In this document: positions 6,640 to 16,126 of the stretch, piece by piece
Numbering within the stretch: position 1 is the first letter of the stretch
Layout: every line of letters begins with the position of its first letter
Source of the DNA: JAAYEL01 sp964345835
GTDB taxonomy: Bacteria; Bacillota; Clostridia; Tissierellales; Peptoniphilaceae
Direction: 5' to 3'
NCBI GenBank assembly: GCA_964345835.1
Contig: CAYFSL010000009.1
Span: forward strand, 1 to 37,906
Length of the DNA: 37,906 nucleotides
Position numbers and translations under genes: made by a program
Notes under the pieces: generated by a model
Database searches by the model: none
Told to the model about the DNA's origin: nothing
The model's input: only the letters and a program-made list of their open reading frames with translations

Positions 6640-8397
6640 TTAAATTACCTTTGCAACTCCATCATAAACTATGCCAGATATCGCATCTAATGTAACTGTT
6701 TGTCCATCTTTTAGGCCTGCTTCCTTATAGTCAGCCCCCAAGATTGATGGTTTCTTGAAATGTAGGGCATAAATTGCTGCGTGGGAAGTTAAGCCCCCTT
6801 CTTTGATTATCATTCCTGATGACCTTTCAATGTATTTGGCCATATCAGGATCTGTATTGTCCGCTACCAGGATATCTCCATCGACAAACTTTTCGTAAAG
6901 TTCCTTGGCAGATGAAGCTATACATACCCTACCTACAACTGATCCCTTACCAATTGCCTGCCCTTGAAGTAGGACCTTTCCTACTGTATGGACTTTTATA
7001 AGGTTAGTATTACCACCTATACCAGCAGGAATTCCAGCTGTCAATACAATAAGGTCACCTTCGTATACTAAGCCTTCCTTTAAAGAAGCGTAGATAGATG
7101 AGTCTATAAGTTCATCAGTTAGTTCCACATGCTTGGTAATAACTGGATAAACTCCCCAAACAAGAGAGAGTGACCTAGCTGTTTTTTCGGAAAATGTAGC
7201 TGCAACAATGGTAGTCAAGGGTCTAAACTTTGATATAGCCCTAGCCGTACCACCAAATGAAGTGGCAGCTACTATCCCGTTAGCATTAAGTCTTTCAGCT
7301 ATCTGCCTTACAGACATGGCAATGATGTTTGTCGAATCATTTTCAATCCAGTATTTCCTTTCTTCTGTAGCCTTTTTAAATTCCTCTGAAGCCTCCATAC
7401 TTTCAGCAATTTTAACCATTTGAACAACTGACTCTAATGGGTATTTGCCTGCCGCTGTTTCTCCTGAAAGCATTACTGCATCCGATCCGTCAAGGATGGC
7501 GTTAGCAACGTCATTTACCTCTGCCCTTGTAGGCCTAGGGTTTCTAATCATGGAGTCAAGCATCTGGGTAGCGGTGATAACAGGCTTGCCAGCTGCATTG
7601 GTCTTTCTTATTATATTCTTTTGCACTATAGGGATCCTCTCATTGGATACTTCTACACCCAGGTCTCCTCTTGCAACCATAATACCGTCGGATATATCAA
7701 TGATTTCCTCTATGTTTTTTAGACCTTCTTCATTTTCAATCTTAGAGATGATTTTGATATCTCCTCCACCATTTTCCTCTAAAACCCTCTTAATGTTGAT
7801 TACATCTTCTGCACTTCTTATAAATGATCCTGCTATAAAGTCGACCTCATTGGCTATGCCGAATTTGATATCATCTATATCTTTTTCTATTAGAGATGGA
7901 AGCTTTACAGATACATTGGGTACATTGACCCCCTTCCTATCCTTAAGCTCTCCATAATTAACTACTCTGGTAATAATTTCAGTAGAATCCTTGATTTCTT
8001 CAACTATAAATTCAACTAGACCATCATCTATAAGTATCCTAGATCCAACACTAACATCATCTGGAAGCCCCTTATAAGATACAGATACTATCGACTCATC
8101 TCCAATAATATCCCTAGTTGTAAGAGTAAATTTATCTCCTGGCTTTAAGCTAATTGGATTTTTCTTAAACTTTCCAATTCTTATTTCTGGTCCCTTAAGG
8201 TCTAGCATAATCCCTATATTTAAGGATAATTCTTCCCTTACCTTTTTTATTGTTTTTATCCTAGTCAAATGCTCCTCATGCTCTCCATGAGAGAAATTTA
8301 GCCTGCAAACATTCATCCCTGCCGTAGCAAGCTTCCTTATCATGTCTTCCGATTCAGAAGCTGGCCCGATTGTACAAACTATCTTAGTCTTTTTCAT
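6640..8397 (-). CDS. pyk: Pyruvate kinase with C-terminal PEP-utiliser-like domain
   Basis: A 585-residue enzyme making ATP and pyruvate from PEP and ADP, the last glycolytic step. The N-terminal TIM barrel carries TIGPAS, NFSHGEHEEH, MLDLKGPEIR, the catalytic-lysine region KIENEEGLKNI and MVARGDLGVE, and SGETAAGKYP follows. The allosteric C domain follows (around 360-470). The last ~110 residues (GQAIGKGSVVGRV, KEGGLTSHAAI) resemble the phosphohistidine swivelling domain of PEP synthase-type enzymes, as in Bacillus and Geobacillus pyruvate kinases. The putative TSH motif is intact, although the domain has no known phosphotransfer role in pyruvate kinase. TTAGGAGG precedes the ATG, overlapping the stop of pfkA. 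Conserved neighbour order with pfkA and dnaE. Confidence 0.97.
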   Translation of the reverse strand: MKKTKIVCTIGPASESEDMIRKLATAGMNVCRLNFSHGEHEEHLTRIKTIKKVREELSLNIGIMLDLKGPEIRIGKFKKNPISLKPGDKFTLTTRDIIGDESIVSVSYKGLPDDVSVGSRILIDDGLVEFIVEEIKDSTEIITRVVNYGELKDRKGVNVPNVSVKLPSLIEKDIDDIKFGIANEVDFIAGSFIRSAEDVINIKRVLEENGGGDIKIISKIENEEGLKNIEEIIDISDGIMVARGDLGVEVSNERIPIVQKNIIRKTNAAGKPVITATQMLDSMIRNPRPTRAEVNDVANAILDGSDAVMLSGETAAGKYPLESVVQMVKIAESMEASEEFKKATEERKYWIENDSTNIIAMSVRQIAERLNANGIVAATSFGGTARAISKFRPLTTIVAATFSEKTARSLSLVWGVYPVITKHVELTDELIDSSIYASLKEGLVYEGDLIVLTAGIPAGIGGNTNLIKVHTVGKVLLQGQAIGKGSVVGRVCIASSAKELYEKFVDGDILVADNTDPDMAKYIERSSGMIIKEGGLTSHAAIYALHFKKPSILGADYKEAGLKDGQTVTLDAISGIVYDGVAKVI

Positions 8398-8405
8398 TTA
8401 ACCTC

Positions 8406-9365
8406 CTAATTTGAAAGCATATTAGCTATCGTAAATAACTCCGTATTAAATTGCTTTTTCGCCTTCACAGCATCAGGTATATATTGCTCGTATACCTGAC
8501 CATTTTTTATCCCTATAGCTAAAGAACTCTTTCCTTCTATAAGTAACTCTACAGCCCTGGTGCCCAGCCTGTTGGCTAGTAATACGTCTTGAGCTGAAGG
8601 GCTTCCACCCCTTTGAACGTGACCTAAAACGGTCACCTTTGTTTCTACTCCTGTATTTTCATAAATATTATTAGCTACATCATAGGACTTACCTGCCCCT
8701 TCAGCAACCACGATAATGTGATGGAGCTTACCCCTTTTACGCCCCCTCAATATCTTATTATTGACAAGATTCATATCAAGGGGAATTTCTGGCACTAGGA
8801 TGCTTTCAGCACCCCCGCAGACGCCCGCATAAAGGGCAAGGTCTCCACAATTTCTTCCCATAACCTCAACCACATTTCCCCTACCATGTGAACTTGAGGT
8901 ATCTCTTAATTTACCCATGGCATCTATAACTGTCTCTACAGCGGTATTAAAGCCGATAGTAAAGTCTGTAAAGCCCATGTCATTGTCAATAGTACAAGGG
9001 ATTCCAATAGTTTTGATTCCCCTCTCATGAAGAGCATTAGCCCCCATAAAAGAGCCGTCACCTCCAAGGACAACTACTCCCTCAATTCCATATTCTTCTA
9101 TTACTTCCACAGCCCTTTGTTTGCCCTCTTCGGTCTTAAAGTCCAAGGACCTTGCTGACCCAAGGATTGTTCCCCCTTTATGGATGATGTCAGCAACAGA
9201 AGAAACATTCATTTCATAAATATCCCCACGGATAAGGCCGTCATAGCCATTACGAATTCCCTTTACCCTCAAACCGTTGGCAAAGGCAGTTCTAGCAACA
9301 GCTCTAATAGCAGCGTTCATCCCTGGAGCATCTCCACCTGAAGTCAAAATTCCAATAGTTTTCAT
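8406..9365 (-). CDS. pfkA: ATP-dependent 6-phosphofructokinase
   Basis: A 319-residue, normal-length bacterial PfkA that phosphorylates fructose 6-phosphate to fructose 1,6-bisphosphate, a committing step of glycolysis. It shows TSGGDAPGMNAAIR at the N-terminus (ATP site), GGDGSFMGA (ATP/Mg site; the glycine and aspartate pattern fits the ATP-dependent type), GIPCTIDNDM with the catalytic Asp, and VLGHVQRGGSPSA. The start follows AGAAGGTGG. It is separated from dnaE by 11 bases and from pyk by 8, so the three are cotranscribed. In Bacillota this enzyme is typically inhibited by PEP and activated by ADP. Confidence 0.97.
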   Translation of the reverse strand: MKTIGILTSGGDAPGMNAAIRAVARTAFANGLRVKGIRNGYDGLIRGDIYEMNVSSVADIIHKGGTILGSARSLDFKTEEGKQRAVEVIEEYGIEGVVVLGGDGSFMGANALHERGIKTIGIPCTIDNDMGFTDFTIGFNTAVETVIDAMGKLRDTSSSHGRGNVVEVMGRNCGDLALYAGVCGGAESILVPEIPLDMNLVNNKILRGRKRGKLHHIIVVAEGAGKSYDVANNIYENTGVETKVTVLGHVQRGGSPSAQDVLLANRLGTRAVELLIEGKSSLAIGIKNGQVYEQYIPDAVKAKKQFNTELFTIANMLSN

Positions 9366-9376
9366 TTTACCACCTT

Positions 9377-12300
9377 CTAACTAGTTACTAATACATTATC
9401 TACCCCTAGATAATCAATCAACTTATCTAATAGACCGCCAGAATTAATGTTAACAAACATATCTTCCTTTAGTCCTAAAGTCTTATTGGTCTCACTCAAA
9501 TAAAGGATAACTTTTGTATCCCCCGGATATTCTACCAGAATTTCCCTGAGTTTTGAATAGTAGGAAAGGTTTTTAATCCTAAGATATAGGACCTCTCCCT
9601 TATATTTTACACTTTTTTTGTCATTTAACTTATTTTTTTGTTGCTTAGATGCCGATTTTCTCCTACTTCCATACTTTTTAGATGAAAGATTTTCAAAATT
9701 AGGAGGAGTCAAGCCATCTATTTCCGTCATATTTTCCAAAATCATCTTAGGCTCTTCAACATCTGATGCCTGGATTTTCCCAAAGGCGTATACAGGCTTA
9801 TCCTCTACTATTATTCCCCTAAACTTTTCATAGGATTCTGGAAAAGCTATTAACTCTACTTCCCCATACATATCTTCAATTGTTAGAAAACACATCAACT
9901 TTCCATTTTTTGTCAAATACTGCCTAGTCTTCGTTATTAGGCCTGCCATTATTATCTTCTTGCCATCAATCTGGCTATAATCGTCTGAAAACGAATCTAG
10001 GTCTAGACTATTATAGTCAATATACTTATCCACTATTTCTTCATAGGCCTTAAAGGGGTGGTCAGATACATATATACCTAAAAACTCCTTTTCCTTGGCT
10101 AAGAGGGTCTTCTTATCCCATTCTCCTAGCTCTGGAACCTTGGAATTAAATTGTCCCTCCTCTTCCCCCATACTTAACATATTTAGTTGCCCCGGGTCAT
10201 TAGTCTTCATAGACTTACTCAAGGAATCAATTATTCCTGGGTACATAATAGTCATTTGCGACCTATAAAGTCCAAAGTCATCCATGGCTCCCGAATTTAT
10301 GAGTCCTTCAATAGATTTCTTGTTGACCCCATTATGGTCTAACTTCATCAGCCTCTCAAAAAAAGAATCTATTGTAGAAAATCGTCCTGACCTTCTTTCC
10401 TCTACGATAGAGTCGATAAGTTGGTAACCGACATTTTTAACAGCAGATAGTCCCATCCTTATAGCCCCATCCTCAACGGAAAATTTCTTAAAAGACTTGT
10501 TAACGTCAGGGCCTAGAATTTTGATTCCCATTCTCTTGGCTTCCTTGATATATAAGTGAATTTTTTTTGAATCACTCATTACAGAACTCAAAAGAGCCGC
10601 CATAAATTCTATAGGATAATGGGCTTTTAAATAACCCGTCTGCATAGCTACATATGAATAGGCAGCAGAGTGGGCCTTGTTAAAGGCGTACTTGGCAAAG
10701 TCAATCATAAGGTCATAGATGTGGTTGGCCTTTTTTTCATCGACCCCATTTCTCACACATCCCAAAATTACAATCTTACCTTCTTCATCCTTCTTACCGT
10801 GGACGAAGTAATTCCTATTTTCCTCCATCACAGCCATCTTCTTTTTTCCCATGGCCCTACGGAGATTGTCCGCCTCACCAAGACTATAACCTGCCAGCTT
10901 CTGAACTATCTGCATAACCTGCTCCTGGAAGACTATTGTCCCATAGGTTACATCAAGAATATCTGAAAGCTTTTCATCTGGATAGACAACCTGGTCAGGG
11001 TTATGTCTATATTTTATATAGTCAGGTATCTGGTTCATAGGTCCTGGTCTAAAAAGTGAATTGGCTGCAATTAAGTCATCAAACCTAGTTGGCCTTAACT
11101 CTTTTAAAAAGCTCCTCATCCCATCTGATTCAAATTGGAAAAGTCCTATAGTTTCCGCCTTATTAAAAAGCTTCATGGCCTCTGGGTCATTCTCATCTAT
11201 TTTGTCTATATCTATAACAATCCCGTGGTTGATCTTTATCAATTTAAGGGCATCCTTGATGACAGTTAGGGTCCTAAGCCCCAAAAAATCCATTTTTAAA
11301 AGACCTAATTCCTCAAGCTCAATCATATTATATTGGGTAGTAACCTGGTCGCCATTTCTTGAAAGGGGGACCAATTTGTCTACAGCCGTTGCAGCAATGA
11401 CAACCCCTGCCGCATGGGTTGAAGTGTGACGAGGCATCCCTTCCACAGCCATTGCAGTGTCAATTAATCTTTTATTTTCTTCGCTTTCCTCATAACTTTT
11501 CTTAAAGTCGGGGCTAGTCTCAAGGGCAAGCTTTAGAGTCATCTTGAGGGTTTGAGGCACCTGCTTAGCAATCTTGTCAACCTTAGCATAATCAATCTCC
11601 AAAGCCCTACCAACGTCCCTAATAGCATTTCTGGCAGCCATGGTACCAAAGGTCACTATTTGAGCAACCTTCTCTGCACCATACTTCCTTTTTACATAGT
11701 CGATTACCTCTTCCCTTCTCTCATAGCAAAAGTCTATATCGATATCGGGCATAGAAACCCTTTCTGGATTTAGGAACCTTTCAAAAAAGAGGTCATATTT
11801 TAAGGGATCAATCCCCGTAATATCAAGGGCATAGGCTACTATTGAACCTGCAGCTGACCCCCTGCCAGGGCCAACAGGGATATCCTCTCCCTTGGCATAA
11901 CTAATGAAATCCCAAACTATTAGAAAGTAATCTATATAGCCCATATTCTCTATGGTAGAAAGCTCAAATTCCGCCCTCTCCTTAATCTCTTCGCTGACCA
12001 CTGAATATTTTTTCTCCAAGCCCTCAAAAACCAGCTTCCTCAGATATTGGGAGTTTGTATATCCTTTAGGGATATCAAAAATAGGGAGCTTTAAATTGTG
12101 AAATTCAAAGTTAAAGTTGCAGGCATCTGCAATCTTTTGGGTGTTTTCAATAGCACCTTCATAAGATCCTAATATCTCTTCCATCTCTTGAGGACTCTTA
12201 ATGTAAAATTGGTCATTAGGAAATCTCATCCTCTTTTCCTGGTTGACTGTAGCCCCAGTCTGGATACATAGAAGAACGTCATGGATCTTATAGTCCGACT

Positions 12301-12931
12301 TATTTGTGAAATGAACATCATTTGTAGCAACTAAGGGGATACCCGTTTCTTCATGGATCCTATTAAGCTCAATATTAACCCTTTTTTGCTCGATAAGACC
12401 ATGATCCTGAAGCTCTAGGTAAAAATTCTCCTTTCCAAATATCCCTGAATATTCAAGGGCCTTGTCCTTGGCTTTCTGGTAGTTGCCCTCCCTCAAAAGC
12501 CTCGGAATTTCTCCTCCCAAGCAGGCACTTAGACAAATTATTCCATCACTATAGGCTTTTAGTATTGAAAGATCAACCCTAGGCTTGTAGTAAAAACCAT
12601 TAACATAGCCTTCACTCACAATTTTAATCAGGTTTTGGTAGCCCCTTTCATTCTTGGCTAGAAGAATTAAATGGTTCCTTACCTTGTCTCTCGGATCCTT
12701 ATCCAAATAACTTCCATTTGTAACATAAACCTCACAGCCAATTATTGGCTTTATCCCCTTTTCTTTAGCCCTCTTGTAAAATTCTACCGCCCCAAACATA
12801 TTTCCATGGTCGGTAACGGCAACGCTGTCCATCCCTAATTCCTTGACCCTGTCAAGCATGTCGTCAATCTTAGCGAAACCATCTAATAAGCTAAATTGTG
12901 TATGTAGGTGGAGGTGGGTAAACTTACTCAT
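9377..12931 (-). CDS. dnaE: DNA polymerase III alpha subunit, DnaE type
   Basis: A 1184-residue replicative polymerase subunit. Order of domains: PHP (HLHLHTQFSLLDG near the start, later VTDHGNMFGAVEF), palm with catalytic aspartates in PDIDIDF (about 395-401), fingers and thumb (RHTSTHAAGVVIA, FRPGPMNQIPDYI), then helix-hairpin-helix and a C-terminal OB-fold (around 985-1050). It lacks an internal 3'-5' exonuclease of the PolC type, so it is the DnaE partner that in Bacillota extends primers before PolC. A TTG codon at 12937 opens the frame, but ATG at 12931 gives the usual MSKFTHLHLH start and follows GGTG. It overlaps tadA by 8 bases. Confidence 0.96.
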   Translation of the reverse strand: MSKFTHLHLHTQFSLLDGFAKIDDMLDRVKELGMDSVAVTDHGNMFGAVEFYKRAKEKGIKPIIGCEVYVTNGSYLDKDPRDKVRNHLILLAKNERGYQNLIKIVSEGYVNGFYYKPRVDLSILKAYSDGIICLSACLGGEIPRLLREGNYQKAKDKALEYSGIFGKENFYLELQDHGLIEQKRVNIELNRIHEETGIPLVATNDVHFTNKSDYKIHDVLLCIQTGATVNQEKRMRFPNDQFYIKSPQEMEEILGSYEGAIENTQKIADACNFNFEFHNLKLPIFDIPKGYTNSQYLRKLVFEGLEKKYSVVSEEIKERAEFELSTIENMGYIDYFLIVWDFISYAKGEDIPVGPGRGSAAGSIVAYALDITGIDPLKYDLFFERFLNPERVSMPDIDIDFCYERREEVIDYVKRKYGAEKVAQIVTFGTMAARNAIRDVGRALEIDYAKVDKIAKQVPQTLKMTLKLALETSPDFKKSYEESEENKRLIDTAMAVEGMPRHTSTHAAGVVIAATAVDKLVPLSRNGDQVTTQYNMIELEELGLLKMDFLGLRTLTVIKDALKLIKINHGIVIDIDKIDENDPEAMKLFNKAETIGLFQFESDGMRSFLKELRPTRFDDLIAANSLFRPGPMNQIPDYIKYRHNPDQVVYPDEKLSDILDVTYGTIVFQEQVMQIVQKLAGYSLGEADNLRRAMGKKKMAVMEENRNYFVHGKKDEEGKIVILGCVRNGVDEKKANHIYDLMIDFAKYAFNKAHSAAYSYVAMQTGYLKAHYPIEFMAALLSSVMSDSKKIHLYIKEAKRMGIKILGPDVNKSFKKFSVEDGAIRMGLSAVKNVGYQLIDSIVEERRSGRFSTIDSFFERLMKLDHNGVNKKSIEGLINSGAMDDFGLYRSQMTIMYPGIIDSLSKSMKTNDPGQLNMLSMGEEEGQFNSKVPELGEWDKKTLLAKEKEFLGIYVSDHPFKAYEEIVDKYIDYNSLDLDSFSDDYSQIDGKKIIMAGLITKTRQYLTKNGKLMCFLTIEDMYGEVELIAFPESYEKFRGIIVEDKPVYAFGKIQASDVEEPKMILENMTEIDGLTPPNFENLSSKKYGSRRKSASKQQKNKLNDKKSVKYKGEVLYLRIKNLSYYSKLREILVEYPGDTKVILYLSETNKTLGLKEDMFVNINSGGLLDKLIDYLGVDNVLVTS

Positions 12932-13445
12932 TATCAATCACCGCATTTCTTCTATTTCTAAAAAATCTTTGAAGTAATTCAACAGCCTCTTTCCTTAGTA
13001 AGCCTGTCCTTGTTTCAACCCTATGGTTAAAATTCTCGTCAGCAACTAGGTTGTAGACAGAGCCAGCACAGCCAGACTTATAGTCTCCAGCTGCAAATAT
13101 TAGCTTTTTTATCCTAGCCTTATAAATAGCTCCTGCACACATAGCACAAGGCTCCTTGGTAGAATACATTATGCAACCATCAAGCCTCCAATCCCCTATA
13201 AAGCTACTAGCCTCTGTGATAGCGTTGATTTCCGCATGGCCAAGACATAACTTGTCCCTTTCGACTGTATTATGCCCACGACCTATAATAAGTCCATCCT
13301 TGACAATTACACAGCCAATAGGAACCTCATCTTCCTCATAGGCCTTTTTCGCTTCATCCAGGGCCCTTCTCATAAAAGCTTCATCAAGGTCGCTAAACTC
13401 ATAGTTTTTATTGAATTCTTCTAAAGATCTTCTTTCTTCTTTCAT
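12924..13445 (-). CDS. tadA: tRNA-specific adenosine deaminase TadA
   Basis: A 173-residue deaminase that converts A34 to inosine in tRNA-Arg(ACG). The zinc site is complete: HAE (70-72, with the catalytic Glu) and PCAMC (99-103). The first 24 residues before MRRALDEAKKA are longer than in E. coli TadA, so Met25 is an alternative start, but no good ribosome binding site precedes it, whereas AGGG lies before Met1. An extended -10 box (TGCTATAAT, 13455-13463) is only about 10 bases upstream of the ATG, which would give an almost leaderless transcript. The gene heads the tadA-dnaE-pfkA-pyk operon and overlaps dnaE by 8 bases. Confidence 0.95.
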   Translation of the reverse strand: MKEERRSLEEFNKNYEFSDLDEAFMRRALDEAKKAYEEDEVPIGCVIVKDGLIIGRGHNTVERDKLCLGHAEINAITEASSFIGDWRLDGCIMYSTKEPCAMCAGAIYKARIKKLIFAAGDYKSGCAGSVYNLVADENFNHRVETRTGLLRKEAVELLQRFFRNRRNAVIDNE

Positions 13446-13454
13446 AATACCCTA

Positions 13455-13463
13455 ATTATAGCA
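13455..13463 (-). promoter_or_regulatory. Extended -10 promoter element upstream of tadA
   Basis: TGCTATAAT on the minus strand is a perfect extended -10 element. The -35 region is poor, which is common for extended -10 promoters. The expected transcription start is only about 3 bases before the tadA ATG at 13445. Confidence 0.45.
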
Positions 13464-13547
13464 TGAATAAGGGCTGTCTTCTCATAATTCATCAAGAAGT
13501 CATAGTTATCTCAAAAAGTCATGATTTACTAATAAACTAAAATTTTA

Positions 13548-13626
13548 TAAATTAAAAAACTAGGTCCCTTATGGCTTAAACACATGGTAAATGTCGTCGT
13601 GCCACGAAAGTCAGGTAGACCTAGTT
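13548..13626 (-). terminator. Long-loop terminator, or structured RNA, after the ABC permease gene
   Basis: AACTAGGTC (13558-13566) and GACCTAGTT (13618-13626) form a perfect 9-bp stem. On the minus strand the stem ends in GTTTTTTAATTT, a terminator U-tract. The 51-base interior is much longer than usual and has its own pairing potential (TGGC with GCCA, ACAT with ATGT). It may be a terminator with an extra domain or the 3' part of a small RNA. Confidence 0.6.
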
Positions 13627-13638
13627 TAAATTAATATA

Positions 13639-15324
13639 TTATTGTTGGTTAACAAGCTTCTTAAACCTTTTTATAGCCAAAGAGTAGAATACCAGGCCAA
13701 GAATGATTAAGAAGGCTTCTGCGATTAAACTAATAATCAACATCTGGTTACTTGCCATTTTTGATCCTATCAGCTTGAAAATACCGAATATACAAAGTCC
13801 TGCAAGGACCATAGTAGATATACTCAATATAAAAACTGTCAGATTTGTCTTCATTACCTGCTGAGGTGTCTGCCAATCAAACTTTGGATTTAGACTGTCC
13901 ATAAAAACCCCCCAGCAACTAGCAAAAATAGCTACTGATATAAAGGCAAGGACATAAGGTACATATAGGTAGAATGGCGGTTTTGCTATAACCATCATAA
14001 TTATGCTGGTTGGCAACATAGATATGAAATATATAATTATCGCAGAGACTATCCTGGATAAAATTTGTTTTCTAGCCTCTATAGGCAGGCTCTGGCTTAT
14101 CCAGAAATACTTTCCCTCCCTGCTTATAGATGAACCAGCCGCTCCAGTTGCCGCTGATGCCATAAATAACATTAGGGCTGTAAAGGCTAGTAAGGCAACA
14201 GCAAAAACCATATCAAGTGATAGGGCTGACTCTAACATTATATACATATCAGGTAATTTCTTTATCAAGGGCATAATTTCTTCTTTTTGAGCTATTAATG
14301 GTATAGCAAAGGCTATAGGAATTATTATACCTAGCATTAAAGTATTTGTTAAATATACCGGGGTCTTTAATATATCTCTAAGGTCATTACGAACAAGCCA
14401 CCAAAAGATTGATTTTTTCTCATAGACCCTTTCCCTCTTTTTCTCTGATAGTTTCTTTCTCTTTCCTACAGAGTAGTTATATTGGATTCCCTTTAATAAA
14501 GGCTTTTCTGCCAGTCTTGCAACGAGGTAAACTACTAAAACTGCCAATACTATTAAAGCAGCAAAAGCTAAAATATTTCCTTCAAGAGACCTAGAAATTA
14601 AGCCTAGAGTCGGGATATATTTCAAAAAGGCTTGTACTTTAGTAACTATAGGAGCTATCATTGAACTTTGAATCCCGCTAGTAGCTACATTTGAGTTTAC
14701 TAGGGAGGAAAATCCAAAGTATAGTATAAATATCAAGACAGTTCCAAGGAATTGCAGTAATGACTTAATCCTTGTGAACCTTCCTATAACAGCCATCAAA
14801 CCTATAACTAATAAGGTTATAAGGGAAGTCAATATTATGGTATGGGCAATTATCCCAAGGATAAGCCCCAAGTAAAATACAAATGACTTTCCATAAAATA
14901 TTGCAAACCTAATCGCAAAAGGCATTACAATAACAAGGGACAGACTTAATAAACCAAGGCTGATATAGGCTATCTTACTTATTATTATATTTGATGATTT
15001 TATAGGTAGGGGCAACATAATTCTTACATCATTGCTAAAGTAAAAATGACTTATGATATAAGACAGGACACTCATAATTGTGAAGAATGTGTATACCACA
15101 AGAGCCTGCATCAAGTAAATGTTCCCATATCCAAGCTTGTCATAGGCGCCTATCCAATCGATAACATATTTAATCCCGAAGTATAGGTAGCCCCCGAACA
15201 TAAGGGCTAGAAAAAGGTATAAAATAGCCTTTCCCCTCTCCTTTTTAGTTTTGAAGTAATAGGGCATTCTGGTTATAAAAGAATTGTTAAAGTCCTTTTT
15301 TAATAATGTTAGTACCTGTCTCAT
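13639..15324 (-). CDS. ABC-2-type exporter permease
   Basis: A 561-residue membrane protein with roughly a dozen hydrophobic segments: a first one around 35-55, a cluster at 85-250, a charged cytoplasmic stretch rich in Lys/Arg (around 285-305, KRKKLSEKKRERVYEKKS), and a second cluster at 330-555. This repeated half-and-half layout fits the putative ABC exporter permeases of Bacillota. The 3' neighbour of its start is the ATPase gene at 15321-16037, which overlaps it by 4 bases (ATGA), so the two form one transporter. The substrate is unknown; such pairs move drugs, lipids or peptides outward. It ends in a terminator at 13548-13626. Confidence 0.85.
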   Translation of the reverse strand: MRQVLTLLKKDFNNSFITRMPYYFKTKKERGKAILYLFLALMFGGYLYFGIKYVIDWIGAYDKLGYGNIYLMQALVVYTFFTIMSVLSYIISHFYFSNDVRIMLPLPIKSSNIIISKIAYISLGLLSLSLVIVMPFAIRFAIFYGKSFVFYLGLILGIIAHTIILTSLITLLVIGLMAVIGRFTRIKSLLQFLGTVLIFILYFGFSSLVNSNVATSGIQSSMIAPIVTKVQAFLKYIPTLGLISRSLEGNILAFAALIVLAVLVVYLVARLAEKPLLKGIQYNYSVGKRKKLSEKKRERVYEKKSIFWWLVRNDLRDILKTPVYLTNTLMLGIIIPIAFAIPLIAQKEEIMPLIKKLPDMYIMLESALSLDMVFAVALLAFTALMLFMASAATGAAGSSISREGKYFWISQSLPIEARKQILSRIVSAIIIYFISMLPTSIIMMVIAKPPFYLYVPYVLAFISVAIFASCWGVFMDSLNPKFDWQTPQQVMKTNLTVFILSISTMVLAGLCIFGIFKLIGSKMASNQMLIISLIAEAFLIILGLVFYSLAIKRFKKLVNQQ

Positions 15325-16037
15325 TCTGTTAACTCCAAGAATAATTGTTCTAAGCTTTCATTCTCATCGGCACTAGCCCTAAGTTCATCAAGACTTCCGT
15401 AAGAAATTAGCTTGCCAGCCTTTATTATTCCCACCCTGTCACAGATCTTTTCTGCAACCTCCATAATGTGGGTAGAAAAGAAGACTGACTTTCCTTGGTC
15501 ACACCTTTCCCTCATAAGAGCCTTTAGATTGAAGGCACTCTTAGGGTCAAGACCAACCATAGGCTCATCAAGGATTAGGACATCTGGGTCTGAAACCAAG
15601 GCCCCAATCAAAGCAACCTTTTGTTTCATTCCATGAGAAAAGCCCTTCAAGTAGTCATTAAGGTCATCTTCAATTTCAAACTTTCTTGCAAGTTCCTGGA
15701 TCCTTTCCTTTCTAAGATCCTCTCCTATTTCAAAAACATCTGCCATAAAGTTAAGATATTGGTAACCAGTCATATTCTCATAAAGGTCTGGATTGTCTGG
15801 CACATAAGAAATCTTCTTTTTAGACTCCAGGCTATTTTTAACGACATCTATCCCTGATACTTCAATATCTCCTTGATCAGGCTTTAAAAGGCCCACTATC
15901 ATCTTTATTGTAGTGGTCTTTCCAGCCCCATTAGGCCCAAGAAACCCAAAGATTTCACCAGGTCTAACCTCGAAAGAAATGTTGTCAACAGCCTTTTTAT
16001 CTCCAAAAGACTTGCTAACCTTATCTACTTTTATCAT
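15321..16037 (-). CDS. ABC exporter ATP-binding protein
   Basis: A 238-residue ATPase from the ATG at 16037, which follows AGGAGG at 4 bases; a longer frame to 16103 has no ribosome binding site. Walker A is GPNGAGKTT; the signature is FSHGMKQK (S-H-G-M-K-Q, as in CcmA/YhaQ-type exporters); Walker B is VLILDEPMVGLDP; the switch is FFSTHIMEVAE. This is the class of ATPase used by ABC-2 exporters. It overlaps the permease gene by 4 bases. A promoter lies at 16074-16103. Confidence 0.93.
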   Translation of the reverse strand: MIKVDKVSKSFGDKKAVDNISFEVRPGEIFGFLGPNGAGKTTTIKMIVGLLKPDQGDIEVSGIDVVKNSLESKKKISYVPDNPDLYENMTGYQYLNFMADVFEIGEDLRKERIQELARKFEIEDDLNDYLKGFSHGMKQKVALIGALVSDPDVLILDEPMVGLDPKSAFNLKALMRERCDQGKSVFFSTHIMEVAEKICDRVGIIKAGKLISYGSLDELRASADENESLEQLFLELTE

Positions 16038-16073
16038 AATTCCTCCTAGTATAATTTCTTTATTAACAATAGG

Positions 16074-16103
16074 ATTATACCCCAAATAAAATTTGTTTAG
16101 CAA
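16074..16103 (-). promoter_or_regulatory. Promoter for the ABC exporter operon
   Basis: TTGCTA (16098-16103) and TATAAT (16074-16079) with an 18-base spacer on the minus strand. It lies 37 bases upstream of the ATPase start codon and just downstream of the metK stop at 16127. Confidence 0.6.
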
Positions 16104-16126
16104 GAAAATTATCTAGGGGAAAATAA

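Noticed and set aside
7445..7957. A 170-residue plus-strand open frame
   Set aside because: It is antisense to conserved pyruvate kinase sequence and has no recognisable domain or ribosome binding site.
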